Origin: Loktanella fryxellensis
Lineage (GTDB): Bacteria > Pseudomonadota > Alphaproteobacteria > Rhodobacterales > Rhodobacteraceae
Assembly: GCF_900110065.1 (NCBI RefSeq)
Contig: NZ_FOCI01000003.1
Span: 124,001 to 188,000, forward strand
DNA length: 64,000 bases
Direction of reading: 5' to 3'
Position numbers and translations under genes: made by a program. The first letter of the stretch is position 1; every line of letters begins with the position of its first letter. The notes under the pieces were generated by a model, which saw nothing but the letters and a program-made list of their open reading frames with translations, had not been told where the DNA came from and made no database searches. Positions 7,520 through 16,182 of this stretch are shown piece after piece.

Positions 7520-8599
7520 TCAGACCAGCAGCGCAATGGCGAAAAACGGCAGGGGCAGCAGACCGGCATCGCGGTTGGACCGGAACAGACGCAGCAGACC
7601 CTGTCCGTCGGCAGGGTTGAAGCGGCGCAACTGCCATGCCAGATGGACCCGCAGCGCCACCGGACCACCCAGCGCGATGATCTGCGACAGGGTGGAGCGG
7701 TCGGCGCAAGCCCACAGCACGGCGATGACGAACAACACGAACGTGATCGCCGCAAAGCCCGTCAGCCAGCGCGGACTGGCGTCGCCGAACAGGCGGGCGG
7801 TGGATTTCACCCCGATCAGCGCATCGTCGGTCGTGTCCTGATGGGCGTAGATGGTGTCATAGAACAGGGTCCACGCGATCCCTGCCAGATACAGGACCAC
7901 CGCAGGCCCACCCAGCGTGCCCGTGTGCGCCGTCCACAGCAGCAACGCGCCCCAGTTGAACGCAAGGCCCAGGAACACCTGCGGCCACCACGTGAACCGC
8001 TTGGCAAAGGGATAGATGGCGACGGGGATCAGGGCTGCGAATCCCAACGCGATGGCAGGGGCCGGAAAAGTCAGAAGAATCGCCAGCGATACGAGGCATT
8101 GCACCACGGCCCAGATCAGAGCCTGCCGCACGCTGACCTGCCCGCTGGGAATCGGCCGCGACCGGGTGCGGGCGACGGAGCCGTCGATGTGGCGGTCGGT
8201 GATGTCGTTCCAGGTGCAGCCCGCGCCGCGCATCAGCGCCGCGCCCATGGCGGACCCCGCGATCAGCCACGCATCGAAGATGCCCGCGCTGTCGGTCGCA
8301 AGTGCCGCGAGGGCGATGGCCCACCAGCAGGGCAGCAGCAGCAGCCACGTCCCGATGGGCCGGTCCAGCCGCGACAGGCGCAGATAGGGCTGCCACCGCG
8401 CGGGGGCTGCGGTATCGACCCAGTTGCCCGCGCTGTCGGCGACGCGGGGTGCGGCTGGGGGGGCAGGGTGCGGCGGTGGGACTGGCGGCATGATGGGGCC
8501 TTGTGGCTGGGCAGAGGGAGGCGGCGGGGGCAGGTGTGGTGGCAGGGTGGCGGCGGTGCGGGGTATGCCCCGGTCGGGTTGGCCTGACGGGCCGGTCAT
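7520..8599 (-). CDS. ubiA: 4-hydroxybenzoate polyprenyltransferase UbiA
   Basis: Inner-membrane prenyltransferase attaching the polyprenyl tail to 4-hydroxybenzoate in ubiquinone synthesis. The two Mg-diphosphate motifs are present: NDITDRHID in the first half and YAHQDTTDD in the second. There are eight or nine hydrophobic helices, as expected. The 359-aa frame carries a proline-rich N-terminal stretch of about 60 residues (PPHLPPPPPS, PPVPPPHPAPPAAP) before the family domain begins at about residue 68, so the true start could be internal (for example the Met at about residue 37). It is divergent from rsmE, a pairing that is common in this family. Confidence 0.92.
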   Translation of the reverse strand: MTGPSGQPDRGIPRTAATLPPHLPPPPPSAQPQGPIMPPVPPPHPAPPAAPRVADSAGNWVDTAAPARWQPYLRLSRLDRPIGTWLLLLPCWWAIALAALATDSAGIFDAWLIAGSAMGAALMRGAGCTWNDITDRHIDGSVARTRSRPIPSGQVSVRQALIWAVVQCLVSLAILLTFPAPAIALGFAALIPVAIYPFAKRFTWWPQVFLGLAFNWGALLLWTAHTGTLGGPAVVLYLAGIAWTLFYDTIYAHQDTTDDALIGVKSTARLFGDASPRWLTGFAAITFVLFVIAVLWACADRSTLSQIIALGGPVALRVHLAWQLRRFNPADGQGLLRLFRSNRDAGLLPLPFFAIALLV

Positions 8600-8863
8600 G
8601 AGGGTCGATGGCTTGACAGGCAGATCAGGGGCATCGGTGGCGCGCGGTAAGGTGTATCGAGGGTCAGTGTCTTAACGGGCGGCAGGCTGAGGACGGGTCG
8701 CCCGCTGGTGCCTTGCGTGCGACGGCTGCAGCGTCCGCGGGCGCGTCGCCGCGGGTGTCGGAGTGCGGGAGCGGAGCGCCTCGGCGCCAGTGCCACGACA
8801 CCTGGCGCCAAGGGTGCGCCGGGGCCTCTGGTGATCCGGGGGGTGGGGGCATATGTTCAGCTC

Positions 8864-9610
8864 ATGTCATCCGACGTTCGCCTGTATGTAGATCACCCGC
8901 TGGGGGCAGGGCAAACGGTTCCCCTCGACCGGGACCGGGCGCTGTATCTGTTCGCCGTGATGCGGCTGGGGGTGGGGGACCGTCTGACCCTGATCAACGG
9001 GCGCGACGGGGCATGGTCGGCGCTGGTGGCCGAGGCGTCGAAGCGCGGCGGCGTGCTGGCGGTGGACGCGCAGACCGCCCCGCAGGTCACGCCGCCCGAC
9101 CTGTGGCTGATGTTCGCCCCGATCAAGAAGGCCCGCACCGATTTTATCGTCGAAAAGGCGGTCGAGATGGGGGCGTCCCGCATCCTGCCGGTCGTCACCG
9201 ACTACACCAACGAACGCGCCCGTCAGGACAAGCTGCAGGCCCACGCGGTCGAGGCGGCGGAGCAATGCGGTGGCACCTTTGTGCCGCCAGTGGACCCCGT
9301 CGCGCGGCTGGCTGCCGTGCTGGACGGCTGGGGGACGGGCGCTGACACGACAGAGCGGCGCATCCTGTTCTGCGACGAGGGGTTGGTGGGCCAGCCCGCC
9401 GATCTGTCCGGGCTGGCGCCGGGACCTTGGGCGGTGCTGATCGGGCCGGAAGGCGGATTCTCTCCCGCCGAGCGGGCGCGGTTGCAGGCGATGCCGCAGG
9501 CGCAGGCGGTCAGCCTCGGGCCGCGCATCCTGCGCGCCGACACGGCGGCCGTGGCGGCGCTGACCCTGTGGCAGGTGGCGCTGGGCGATTGGCGGGGCGG
9601 GCATGCGTAA
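8864..9610 (+). CDS. rsmE: 16S rRNA (uracil-1498-N3)-methyltransferase RsmE
   Basis: SPOUT-class enzyme that methylates U1498 of 16S rRNA using S-adenosylmethionine. I start at ATG 8864 (MSSDVRLYVDHPL), giving 248 aa, the usual size; the open frame extends 52 codons upstream without family similarity. The N-terminal PUA-like region has RLYVDHPLGAGQTV. The knotted cofactor site has LIGPEGGFSPAE and LGPRILRADTA near the C-terminus, both diagnostic. It is the first gene of a plus-strand run leading to gshA. Confidence 0.93.
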   Translation: MSSDVRLYVDHPLGAGQTVPLDRDRALYLFAVMRLGVGDRLTLINGRDGAWSALVAEASKRGGVLAVDAQTAPQVTPPDLWLMFAPIKKARTDFIVEKAVEMGASRILPVVTDYTNERARQDKLQAHAVEAAEQCGGTFVPPVDPVARLAAVLDGWGTGADTTERRILFCDEGLVGQPADLSGLAPGPWAVLIGPEGGFSPAERARLQAMPQAQAVSLGPRILRADTAAVAALTLWQVALGDWRGGHA

Positions 9611-9768
9611 GGCTGTGGATGTGTCGACGCACCGCGTGGCCGTCGGGCCATCACACCGTCGCGCCTGCGCGGCGTGGAAGGCCAATGTCGTGACCCGGGC
9701 AATCGGCATGCCCTTTGCAACGCCCCCGCTATCGCGGTCCCCGTCATCCGTCAAAGGCGCGACCCACC

Positions 9769-10284
9769 ATGTCTGACTTCATGCGACCCGCCGCCCGCGC
9801 CGCCCTGTGGCGCTGGCGCGAGGTGCTGGCGGCGCTGGCCGTCGCAACCCTCGGCCTGTGGTGGGGGTTGAACAGCTTTGGCGTGGTGCGTTGGCTGGGG
9901 GTCGTGCTGGTCGTCGCGGCGGCGGGCCTTGGCGCGGCCGGCGTGCAGCGGGCGCGGTTCCGGCAGGACGGGCAGGGGCCGGGGGTCGTCAGCCTCGATG
10001 AACGCCGCCTCGTCTATATGGGACCGCTGACCGGGGGCGCGATGGATGTGGCCGATCTGACACGGCTGGACCTCGATCCCGCCGCACGGCCCGCGCACTG
10101 GGTGCTGACGGGCGTGGGCGGGCAGGGGCTGGCCATTCCGGTCAATGCCGACGGGGCCGAGGTCCTGTTCGACGTCTTCGCCGCCCTGCCGGGGATCCGC
10201 AGCGGCGAACTGCTGGCTGTGCTGGAACGCACACCGGGGTCGCGCGTGACGGTCTGGGAAAAGCGACGCACCCTCTTGCATTGA
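9769..10284 (+). CDS. Conserved-context two-helix membrane protein, function unknown
   Basis: A 171-aa protein starting at ATG 9769. Residues about 17-55 form two closely spaced transmembrane helices (LAALAVATLGLWWG and WLGVVLVVAAAGLGAAG), followed by a soluble domain of about 110 residues (LDERRLVYMGPLTGGAMDVADL) with a beta-rich pattern. I recognise no catalytic motif. Its place between rsmE and gshA is a recurring arrangement in Rhodobacteraceae as far as I recall, which argues it is a real gene. Confidence 0.8.
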   Translation: MSDFMRPAARAALWRWREVLAALAVATLGLWWGLNSFGVVRWLGVVLVVAAAGLGAAGVQRARFRQDGQGPGVVSLDERRLVYMGPLTGGAMDVADLTRLDLDPAARPAHWVLTGVGGQGLAIPVNADGAEVLFDVFAALPGIRSGELLAVLERTPGSRVTVWEKRRTLLH

Positions 10285-10347
10285 CGGCTGCACCGGGTCA
10301 CGCCAGATACTCCCGCAACACCGACCGCTGAACAAAGGCCCGATCCC

Positions 10348-11718
10348 ATGTCCATTCCCCAATCCGGTGGCGGTCCCATCGAAAACCACGCGCAACTGGC
10401 CGAACTGCTGGCGAGCGGCTGCAAGCCCAAGGATCAGTGGCGCATCGGCACCGAGCACGAGAAGTTCGGCTTCGTCACCGCGACGCACGCGCCGCTGCCC
10501 TACGAGGGGCCCATCGGCATCCGCGCCATGCTGGAGGGGATGGAACAGCGCTTCGGCTGGGACCGGGTCGAGGAGGGTGGCACCATCATCGGTCTGACCC
10601 GCGACGGTGCCAACATCAGCCTGGAACCGGGCGGGCAACTGGAACTGTCCGGCGCACCGCTGGAGACGATCCACCAGACCTGCGACGAGGTGAATGCGCA
10701 CCTTGCACAGGTGAAGGAGATCGCGGACGAGATCGGCGCGGGCTTCATCGGCCTTGGGGCGGCACCCGTGTGGACGCACGACCAGATGCCGCTGATGCCC
10801 AAAGGGCGGTACAAGCTGATGGACGCCTACATGGGCACCGTCGGCACCCACGGTACGCAGATGATGCGCCGCACCTGCACGGTGCAGGTGAACCTCGACT
10901 TCGGGTCGGAAGCGGACATGGTGCAAAAGCTGCGCACCGCGATCGCGCTGCAGCCGGTCGCGACGGCGCTCTTCGCCAATTCGCCCTTCTTCGAAGGCAA
11001 GCCCAACGCTCACAAGTCGTGGCGGGCACGGGTGTGGCGGGGCCTCGACGACAGCCGGACGGGTATGCTGCCGTGGGTGTTCGAGGACGGCATGGGGTTC
11101 GAGCGCTGGGTGGACTGGGTGCTCGATGTGCCGATGTACTTCGTCTATCGCGACGGCAAGTACATCGACGCGCTGGGCCAGTCGTTCCGCGATTTCCTAA
11201 AGGGCGAACTGCCCGCCCTGCCGGGGCAGAAGCCGCTGCTGAGCGACTGGGCCGATCACCTGACCACCGTGTTTCCGGAGGCGCGGATCAAGCAATACAT
11301 CGAGATGCGCGGCGCCGATGGCGGCCCGTGGCGCCGCCTGTGCGCGCTGCCCGCGTTCTGGGTCGGGCTGATGTACGACCAGACCGCGCTGGACGCCGCA
11401 TGGGACCTGTGCCGCGACTGGACGGCCGAGCAGCGTCAGGCGCTGCTGGTGGCGGCATCCGTGGACGGATTGCAGGCGAAGGTCGACGGCATCGACATGG
11501 CGACGCTGGCGCGGTCCTGCGTGGACATCGCGCGGGCGGGGCTGACGGCGCGTGCGAGACCCGGCGCCGGCGGTCTGGTGCCGGACGAGACGCATTTCCT
11601 CGATGCGCTGCAGGACAGCGTCGAGACGGGGATCACCCCGGCTGACGAGTTGTTGTCGAAGTATCACGGGGAATGGGCCGGCGATCTGGGGCGGATTTAC
11701 CGCGAGTACGCCTACTGA
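10348..11718 (+). CDS. gshA: Glutamate-cysteine ligase GshA (plant/proteobacterial type)
   Basis: First step of glutathione synthesis: ATP-dependent ligation of glutamate and cysteine. At 456 aa it fits the plant-like GCS2 class used by alphaproteobacteria rather than the E. coli type. Recognisable blocks are WRIGTEHEKFGF near the N-terminus, EPGGQLELSGAP, and the middle block MMRRTCTVQVNLDFGSE, all parts of the substrate/ATP core. It starts at ATG 10348 with a purine-rich AAAGG upstream. The small membrane gene 33 bases downstream is probably co-transcribed. Confidence 0.94.
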   Translation: MSIPQSGGGPIENHAQLAELLASGCKPKDQWRIGTEHEKFGFVTATHAPLPYEGPIGIRAMLEGMEQRFGWDRVEEGGTIIGLTRDGANISLEPGGQLELSGAPLETIHQTCDEVNAHLAQVKEIADEIGAGFIGLGAAPVWTHDQMPLMPKGRYKLMDAYMGTVGTHGTQMMRRTCTVQVNLDFGSEADMVQKLRTAIALQPVATALFANSPFFEGKPNAHKSWRARVWRGLDDSRTGMLPWVFEDGMGFERWVDWVLDVPMYFVYRDGKYIDALGQSFRDFLKGELPALPGQKPLLSDWADHLTTVFPEARIKQYIEMRGADGGPWRRLCALPAFWVGLMYDQTALDAAWDLCRDWTAEQRQALLVAASVDGLQAKVDGIDMATLARSCVDIARAGLTARARPGAGGLVPDETHFLDALQDSVETGITPADELLSKYHGEWAGDLGRIYREYAY

Positions 11719-11751
11719 CTATGCTCGCGCAGGGAATGAAGGAGATATTCC

Positions 11752-12030
11752 GTGCGCGATTTTTTCATCGGTGTTTTGGACAAGCTGATTACCGTGTTCG
11801 TCGTCCTGATGGGCATTGCCATCGTGATCGCCGCCGTCGCCGCGCTGGTGTCGCCGGGCACGATGGGGCCGGGCGGTGGCGGCATCCTGGGGTTCCTGTT
11901 CATCCTGATCGGTGGCGGACTGTACGTGTCGTTCACAGCCGGGTTCCTGTATCTGGGACTCGGCATCTATCAAAACACGCGTCGCACCGCCGAAGCGACG
12001 GAGCGTATGGCCGGTCAGCCGCGCGTCTGA
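11752..12030 (+). CDS. Small two-helix membrane protein, function unknown
   Basis: A 92-aa protein starting at GTG 11752 with a strong ribosome site GAAGGAGAT. Helix 1 spans about residues 8-33 and helix 2 about 45-72, separated by a glycine-rich loop (GTMGPGGGGILG). The C-terminal tail is short and charged (QNTRRTAEATERMAG). No family is recognised. Its position behind gshA suggests co-expression only. Confidence 0.7.
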   Translation: MRDFFIGVLDKLITVFVVLMGIAIVIAAVAALVSPGTMGPGGGGILGFLFILIGGGLYVSFTAGFLYLGLGIYQNTRRTAEATERMAGQPRV

Positions 12031-12162
12031 CCGGTAGTCGGTGATGGGGATGGGATCGGGGCTGACCATGGCCGTCGTTCGGTGCAAGCCAAGGCTGCAA
12101 ATGCCCTGTGACGTACTGACTCGGCTCGGGGCAGGCACCATCCGCGTGACGGCACGCATCGC

Positions 12163-12405
12163 ATGATCCTCAGGCTTGTCTTCTCGCGGCTCGCGCCCGG
12201 GCTGCTGATTTTCGGTCCGCTCTTGATCGGTCTGCCGCCGCAGGCGGGGCTGGCCGCCGTCTTGGGTGCCCTCGTCGGTCTGGCCGTGGTCCTGCCGGTG
12301 GCACTGGCGCTGCGTGTGGTCAGTCTCGGTCAGCTGCTGGGCTGGCCGCTATGGTTGGCAATGGTGGCGCTGCGGCTGGTCTGGCGCGGCGTCAGCCGCC
12401 GTTGA
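12163..12405 (+). CDS. Possible small membrane protein
   Basis: An 80-aa frame with two or three hydrophobic segments and a basic end (LRLVWRGVSRR), consistent with the positive-inside rule. Codon third positions are G/C-rich as in real genes here. Against it, no ribosome site precedes the ATG, and the last 14 bases overlap the end of convergent plsY. If it is not real, 12031-12391 would be an unexplained gap with no other feature that I can see. Confidence 0.45.
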   Translation: MILRLVFSRLAPGLLIFGPLLIGLPPQAGLAAVLGALVGLAVVLPVALALRVVSLGQLLGWPLWLAMVALRLVWRGVSRR

Positions 12406-13009
12406 CGGGTGACTTCGACGCACCGATGCGCGGTTCCGTTCCGGCGCGCAGGCGGCTGATGTTGCCCCAGTGGCGGCCATAAACCAGCACCGCCAGCCCG
12501 ACGGCCAATGGAAACAGGTCGCCTCGCCCCAGCATCACGAGGACGACCGGCGTCCATCCGGCCGCCAGCAGCGCCGCCAGCGACGAGATCTTGCCGAGCT
12601 TGGCGGTCAGCGCCCAGATGGCGCAGGCCGCGAGACCGGCCAGCGGCATCAGGGCCAGCATGATGCCGAGGAACGTGGCGACCCCCTTGCCGCCCCGGAA
12701 CCCCAGCCAGACAGGAAAGCAGTGCCCGACCATCGCACCTAGGGCCGCGATCTGCACCGCGTCCGGCGTGGCGAACTGCCGGGCCAGCAGGACGGCTGCG
12801 GCCCCTTTGGCCGCATCGCCGATCAGGGTCAGGGCGGCGGCCTGCTTGTTGCCGGTGCGCAGCACGTTGGTGGCCCCGATGTTGCCGGACCCGATCTGGC
12901 GCAGGTCGCCCAGACCCATCGCGCGGGCCACGATCACGCCGGTGGGGATCGACCCGAGCAGATAGCCGATGACGGCCCAGAGGATCAGGAGGGTGATGGG
13001 ATCGGTCAT
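12392..13009 (-). CDS. plsY: Glycerol-3-phosphate acyltransferase PlsY
   Basis: Integral membrane enzyme that transfers acyl from acyl-phosphate to glycerol-3-phosphate, the first step of phospholipid synthesis. It is 205 aa from ATG 13009, whose ATGA overlaps the stop of the upstream pyrC-like gene. The family motifs are clear: GSIPTGVIVAR, GSGNIGATNVLRTGNK and HCFPVWLGFRGGKGVAT, the phosphate-binding glycine loops. Five or more transmembrane helices are visible. Coupling to the pyr operon links membrane lipid and pyrimidine gene expression here. Confidence 0.95.
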   Translation of the reverse strand: MTDPITLLILWAVIGYLLGSIPTGVIVARAMGLGDLRQIGSGNIGATNVLRTGNKQAAALTLIGDAAKGAAAVLLARQFATPDAVQIAALGAMVGHCFPVWLGFRGGKGVATFLGIMLALMPLAGLAACAIWALTAKLGKISSLAALLAAGWTPVVLVMLGRGDLFPLAVGLAVLVYGRHWGNISRLRAGTEPRIGASKSPVNGG

Positions 13010-14286
13010 GCCATTTGCCTTTCGAAAACGCGGGTGCCGCCCACCCATGTACCGATCACGCGGCCCTGAAGGCGGGCCCCGTCGAAGGGGGTATTGCGGG
13101 ATTTCGACAAAAGGGTGGAGCGGTCCAGCACGAAGGGCGCATCCGGATCGAACAGCACCAGATCGGCGGGTGCCCCCTCGGACAGGCGGCCGCTGGGCAG
13201 GTCCAGAAGGTGTGCCGGGTTCAGCGACAGCGCGCGGAACAGGCGCGGCAGGTCGATCCGGTCGTCGTGATACAGGCGCAGCGCCGCAGGCAGCAGGGTC
13301 TGCAGGCCCACGGCCCCGCTGGCCGCATCCTCGAACGGCAGACGCTTGGATTCCTCGTCCTGCGGCGTGTGCATGGAGCAGATGATGTCGATCAGGCCGG
13401 TGGCCACCGCGTCGATCACCGCCTGCCGGTCGTCTTCGGACCGCAGCGGCGGCGTCAGCTTGAAGAAGGTGCGGTAGTCGGCCACGTCCATGTCGTTCAG
13501 GGTCAGGTGGTGGATACCGATGCCCGCCGTGATCGCCAGCCCGTTGCGTTTCGCGCGTTCCAGCGCGGGCAGTGCGCGGGCGGTGGTGATCTGGTCGGCG
13601 TGATAGCGCACGCCCGTCATCTCGATCAGGGCGATGTCGCGGTCCAGCGCCATGCGCTCGGCCATGGGCGACACGCCCGGCAGGCCGCGCAGGGTGGCGA
13701 ACTTGCCCGTGGTGACGCAGGCCCCCGCCGACAGGCCGGGATCCTGCGGGTGGCCGATGACCAGCGCGCCAAGGCTGCGGGCATAGGTCAGGGCGCGGGA
13801 CAGCACCTTGGTGTCGGTGACGACGTGGTCGCCGTCGGTAAAGGCCACGGCCCCCGCATCGCGCAGAAAGCCGATTTCGGTCATCTCATGGCCCAGCCGT
13901 CCCTTGGTCAGGGCCGCCATGGGCAGGACGCGGACGATGCTTTCGGCGCTGGCGCGGCGGCGCACGAATTCCAGCGCTTCCGGCGTGTCGATGGGCGGCG
14001 ACGTGTCCGGGCGCGTGACCATCGTCGTGACGCCACCGGCGGCGGCGGCGGCCCCTGCACTGCGGAAGGATTCCTTGTGCCGCTCGCCGGGCTCCGACAC
14101 CTTGACGCCCACGTCGATCAGGCCGGGGGCGAGGCAGGCGCCCCCGCAGTCGATCACCTTGGCCCCTTTGGGGGCGGGACCGTCCTGTGCTGTGACGACG
14201 CCGTCCTGCACCGTCAGGCTGCCGGGCAGGTCGGTAAGTGCGACCGGGTCGATCAGCCGGGCATTGATGAAGTGAAGCTGCGTCAT
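13006..14286 (-). CDS. Dihydroorotase-like protein lacking metal-binding and catalytic residues
   Basis: A 426-aa amidohydrolase-fold protein aligned throughout with type I dihydroorotase. The normal metal motif DxHVHxREPG reads DVGVKVSEPG at residues 58-67, so both histidines (now G60 and K62) are gone. The catalytic aspartate region ATDHAPH reads CSMHTPQ, with Met306 in place of Asp. H180, H260/261 and the conserved ending DAASGAVGLQTLL remain. A similar HxH-less PyrC-like protein (PyrC' of pseudomonads) is a structural partner of aspartate carbamoyltransferase. It sits two genes from pyrB in the same operon, so a scaffold role is likely (inference). A true dihydroorotase should lie elsewhere. 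Confidence 0.9.
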   Translation of the reverse strand: MTQLHFINARLIDPVALTDLPGSLTVQDGVVTAQDGPAPKGAKVIDCGGACLAPGLIDVGVKVSEPGERHKESFRSAGAAAAAGGVTTMVTRPDTSPPIDTPEALEFVRRRASAESIVRVLPMAALTKGRLGHEMTEIGFLRDAGAVAFTDGDHVVTDTKVLSRALTYARSLGALVIGHPQDPGLSAGACVTTGKFATLRGLPGVSPMAERMALDRDIALIEMTGVRYHADQITTARALPALERAKRNGLAITAGIGIHHLTLNDMDVADYRTFFKLTPPLRSEDDRQAVIDAVATGLIDIICSMHTPQDEESKRLPFEDAASGAVGLQTLLPAALRLYHDDRIDLPRLFRALSLNPAHLLDLPSGRLSEGAPADLVLFDPDAPFVLDRSTLLSKSRNTPFDGARLQGRVIGTWVGGTRVFERQMA

Positions 14287-14413
14287 GCGGTCCTGCCGGG
14301 TGGGGTCGCATCGGTGTAGGCAGCGGGGGATGCGGGGTCAATCGCTGGCGGCAGGGCCGCGGTGGCCTGCGATGCGCGACGGGTTCCTTGCCGCACGAAC
14401 ACCGCTTGCAGCG

Positions 14414-14944
14414 TCAGCTTGCGACCCAGATCATCAGGGCCACCAGCGCGAACAGCACCAGCAGGGCGACGGTCGCCACGCGGCCCGACATGGCGGCGCT
14501 GGACGGCGCGGGTTTGCCGCTGCCCGTCAGACGACCCTCGGCCGCCTTGGACGCCAGCGGTGCGGCAGGTGCCCGCAGCCGCGCCGGATCGCCGGTTGTG
14601 GTGACGTGCGTGACCCCGGGTGCGAGGGTCAGCGTCACCGCCTGACCGCGTGCCGCGCGCGACATGACGATCACCACGAGGCCGCGCAGGTTGCGGATCG
14701 CGGGGTCCGCGGCGTCCTGTGCCGGAATGTCGTAGCCCTGATGCAGATAGTCGAGCAGCGTCAGCCCCGCGAGCTGCGTCGTGTCCACCACGTCGACATA
14801 GGTGGCATCCAGCGCGTCGGTGCCGAACAGCGCGGTCAGGGCGGCGGGCGTCCGCTCCTCCAACTCGGCGGGGGCGGGGGGTGTCACCTTGAACAGCCGG
14901 ATCAGGCCGTGGTCGGTGGCGGGGATGGTCAGGGTCTGTGTCAT
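14414..14944 (-). CDS. Tail-anchored protein of unknown function in the pyrB operon
   Basis: A 176-aa protein lying 42 bases after pyrB and 127 bases before the pyrC-like gene. The soluble N-terminal part (about residues 1-120) contains ATDHGLIRLFKV and YLHQGYDIP with alternating beta-type hydrophobicity. A linker rich in Ala, Pro and Ser follows, and residues about 155-174 form one C-terminal transmembrane helix (VALLVLFALVALMIWV), so the bulk should face the cytoplasm. No family is recognised. Its position between two interacting pyrimidine proteins makes membrane tethering of that complex an idea worth testing. Confidence 0.8.
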   Translation of the reverse strand: MTQTLTIPATDHGLIRLFKVTPPAPAELEERTPAALTALFGTDALDATYVDVVDTTQLAGLTLLDYLHQGYDIPAQDAADPAIRNLRGLVVIVMSRAARGQAVTLTLAPGVTHVTTTGDPARLRAPAAPLASKAAEGRLTGSGKPAPSSAAMSGRVATVALLVLFALVALMIWVAS

Positions 14945-14986
14945 GGTTGGCCCTTCTGGCTGTGCCGGGGTGAACGGCGGTCGGTG

Positions 14987-15952
14987 TCAGCGGGTTCCTG
15001 CGGCCACTGCGGTCTGCGCACGCGCGGCACGCAGGTTCTGCGCCAGCAGGTCCATCGCCGCCATGCGCACGGCGACGCCCATTTCCACCTGCGTCTGGAT
15101 CACGCTACGGTTGATGTCGTCGGCGATGGTGCCGTCGATCTCGACCCCGCGGTTCATCGGGCCGGGGTGCATGACGATGGCGTCGGGCTTGGCCCGCGCC
15201 AGCTTGTCCCGGTCGAGGCCGTAGCGGTGGAAATACTCGCGTTCCGACGGGATGAAGCCGCCGTCCATCCGCTCCTTCTGCAGGCGCAGCATCATCACCA
15301 CGTCCACACCCTCGAGGCCCTTTTCCATGTTGTCGAAGACCTCGACCCCGAACTCGGCGATGCCAGCGGGCATCAGGGTGGGCGGGCCGATCAGACGGAC
15401 GCGGTTCTCCATCTTGCCCAGCAGCATGATGTTGGACCGCGCGACCCGGCTGTGGGCGATGTCGCCGCAGATCGCGACCGACAGGCGGTGGATGCGCCCC
15501 TTGGCGCGGCGGATGGTGAGGGCGTCGAGCAGCGCCTGCGTCGGGTGTTCGTGCCGCCCGTCGCCTGCGTTCAGGACGGCGGCGTTGACCTTCTGCGCCA
15601 GCAGATCCACCGCGCCCGACGACGGGTGCCGCACCACCAGCAGGTCGGGATGCATGGCGTTCAGCGTCAGCGCCGTGTCGATCAGCGTCTCGCCCTTCTT
15701 TACGCTGGACGACTGCATCGCAATCGACATGACGTCCGCACCGAGCTTTTTCCCCGCCAGCTCGAAGCTGGCCTGCGTGCGGGTGGAGTTTTCGAAGTAC
15801 ATGTTGATCTGCGTCATGTCCGCCAGCACGTCCCGGTGGGTGCGGCCCGCGCGGTTATCCTCGGCATAGGTCTGGGCGAGGTCGAGGAGTGTCGTGATCT
15901 CGTCCGGCGCGAGGGGTTCGATGCCGAGGAGGTGACGGGCGCGGAAGGACAT
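14987..15952 (-). CDS. pyrB: Aspartate carbamoyltransferase catalytic subunit PyrB
   Basis: Condenses aspartate and carbamoyl phosphate in pyrimidine synthesis. The 321-aa length matches the catalytic chain. The carbamoyl-phosphate loop [14 protein letters not shown], the SSVKKGET 80s loop, [11 protein letters not shown] and [14 protein letters not shown] are all intact, as is [11 protein letters not shown]. No pyrI regulatory chain follows; the class that pairs with dihydroorotase-like partners is expected instead. First gene of a minus-strand run that continues through the unknown protein, the pyrC-like gene and plsY. Confidence 0.95.
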   Translation of the reverse strand: MSFRARHLLGIEPLAPDEITTLLDLAQTYAEDNRAGRTHRDVLADMTQINMYFENSTRTQASFELAGKKLGADVMSIAMQSSSVKKGETLIDTALTLNAMHPDLLVVRHPSSGAVDLLAQKVNAAVLNAGDGRHEHPTQALLDALTIRRAKGRIHRLSVAICGDIAHSRVARSNIMLLGKMENRVRLIGPPTLMPAGIAEFGVEVFDNMEKGLEGVDVVMMLRLQKERMDGGFIPSEREYFHRYGLDRDKLARAKPDAIVMHPGPMNRGVEIDGTIADDINRSVIQTQVEMGVAVRMAAMDLLAQNLRAARAQTAVAAGTR

Positions 15953-16000
15953 GGGCGGCTCTCTCCTGACGGGGTGGGGGCGTTATAGGCGCGCCGTGGC

Positions 16001-16052
16001 AGGGGGGCCAGCCCCCCGGCTGCGCCGCCCCCCGGAGTATTTGCGGCAAGAT
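16001..16052. repeat. G/C-block intergenic palindromic element, copy 2
   Basis: GGGGGGC-CA-GCCCCCC inverted repeat at 16002-16017, then GGCTGCGCCG, a second C6 block and GGAGTATTTGCGGCAAGAT. Same block order as the copy at 4302-4339 on the opposite strand. It occupies the 230-base gap upstream of pyrB and the uracil-DNA glycosylase gene, where I see no other feature. Confidence 0.6.
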
Positions 16053-16182
16053 GATGGGGACGGGAGCGGGTCGTGCTGCCGCAACCGCGTGCCGGTCGGT
16101 CCGGTGCCGGGTTGCGGCAACGGGCGGCAGGGCGCGGCAGGGGGACTGCCATCGGGCGGCCGGGCAGGCTAGGGTGTCGGTC

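Noticed and set aside
5813-8587. 924-codon plus-strand open frame
   Set aside because: Antisense to the OmpA-domain gene and ubiA, both well supported by motifs. High GC makes long stop-free antisense frames common here.
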